This document shows positions 63,833 to 64,000 of a stretch of DNA of 64,000 nucleotides, in pieces. Under the pieces are notes generated by a model. It saw only the letters and a program-made list of their open reading frames with translations, was not told the DNA's origin and did no database searches. Origin of the DNA: Ascidiimonas meishanensis (GTDB lineage Bacteria > Bacteroidota > Bacteroidia > Flavobacteriales > Flavobacteriaceae); the NCBI RefSeq assembly GCF_037782385.1, contig NZ_JBBEXD010000003.1:1-64000 (forward strand), in the 5' to 3' direction. The translations under genes were made by a program, and so were the position numbers. Numbering within the stretch: the stretch's first letter is position 1; each line of letters begins with the position of its first letter.

Positions 63833-64000
63833 ATGAACTTACCTTTAAAATCTTCAGGTACAATTACTCAGTTCTTTATTAAAAAAGGCATCCTTACTAT
63901 TGAATCTGTCTTAAAATGGGTACAGGATTTACCTTATGCCAGAAATGAAGATCGCTCAGATTTTATACAAGTGCTAATAGACGACAGAGGAACTTGTAGC
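63833..64000 (+). CDS. Partial conserved hypothetical protein, cut by window end
   Basis: ATG at 63833 begins a frame of at least 56 residues that continues past the edge: FFIKKGILTIESVLKWVQ then LPYARNEDRSDFIQVLIDD and GTCS. The YxRNxxRxDF...GTCS pattern resembles an unnamed conserved flavobacterial family in my recall. It follows nbaC by 20 bp, so it is probably co-transcribed. Confidence 0.6.
   Translation, partial: MNLPLKSSGTITQFFIKKGILTIESVLKWVQDLPYARNEDRSDFIQVLIDDRGTCS

Overview
The window looks like a chromosomal segment of a marine-type member of the family Flavobacteriaceae (Bacteroidota). The evidence is AT-rich DNA, promoter elements of the Bacteroidota form (TTG, about 18-20 nt, TAnnTTTG), a full aerotolerance (Bat) operon, the rnc / IPExxxVDY / pyk gene order, and several lineage-typical families (DUF4382, DUF3667, DUF4386, a large lipoprotein alpha-2-macroglobulin). 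I see no tRNA, rRNA, CRISPR array, integrase or transposase gene.

Region by region: 0.1-4.7 kb is a minus-strand block with purF, a PfkB-family kinase, a START-domain protein, rnhA and purN. 4.9-9.2 kb reads rightward: acpP, fabF, rnc, an IPExxxVDY protein and pyk. A perfect terminator-like hairpin lies inside the first codons of rnc. 9.2-18.9 kb holds dinB, small enzymes, two paralogous lipoproteins, pbpC, pheS, a ceramidase-like membrane protein and a CvpA-family protein. 19.1-24.4 kb is an inorganic-carbon uptake locus: a relic of a BicA-like SulP transporter, an SbtA-like Na+/bicarbonate transporter, two overlapping small genes, a divergent LysR regulator, a beta-carbonic anhydrase and an intact SulP transporter. 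No Rubisco is seen, so an anaplerotic or pH role is more likely than autotrophy. 24.5-33.9 kb is the Bat operon (MoxR, DUF58, a BatD-like fusion, BatA, B, C, D, E). 34.0-38.4 kb has a DUF4382 lipoprotein, an aldo/keto reductase, a 307-bp tandem repeat (2.4 copies) and fhs.

38.4-56.4 kb mixes ordinary genes (DUF2975/XRE pair, zinc metalloprotease, SDR and enoyl-CoA hydratase pair, DUF3667, leucine-rich-repeat protein, DUF4386/ArsR/SRPBCC cluster, lpxD) with accessory, decaying DNA. That DNA includes a 5'-truncated SIR2-like gene abutting a 276-bp dispersed repeat, a second equal-length copy of that repeat 13 kb away just upstream of a frameshifted membrane/coiled-coil gene, a DUF2971 pseudogene in three frames, a small double-glycine-like peptide gene, an 83-bp repeat family and a 258-bp MITE-like element. 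56.4-64 kb has a very large alpha-2-macroglobulin (its usual partner pbpC is about 41 kb away), a lipoprotein isoaspartyl peptidase, 3-hydroxyanthranilate dioxygenase and a gene cut by the window end.

The best candidates for something new are the carbon-uptake locus with its dyad-symmetric control elements and transporter relic, the hairpin inside rnc, and the layered repeats and relics of the 38-56 kb accessory region. All assignments come from reading motifs and protein sequence by eye; no database search was run.
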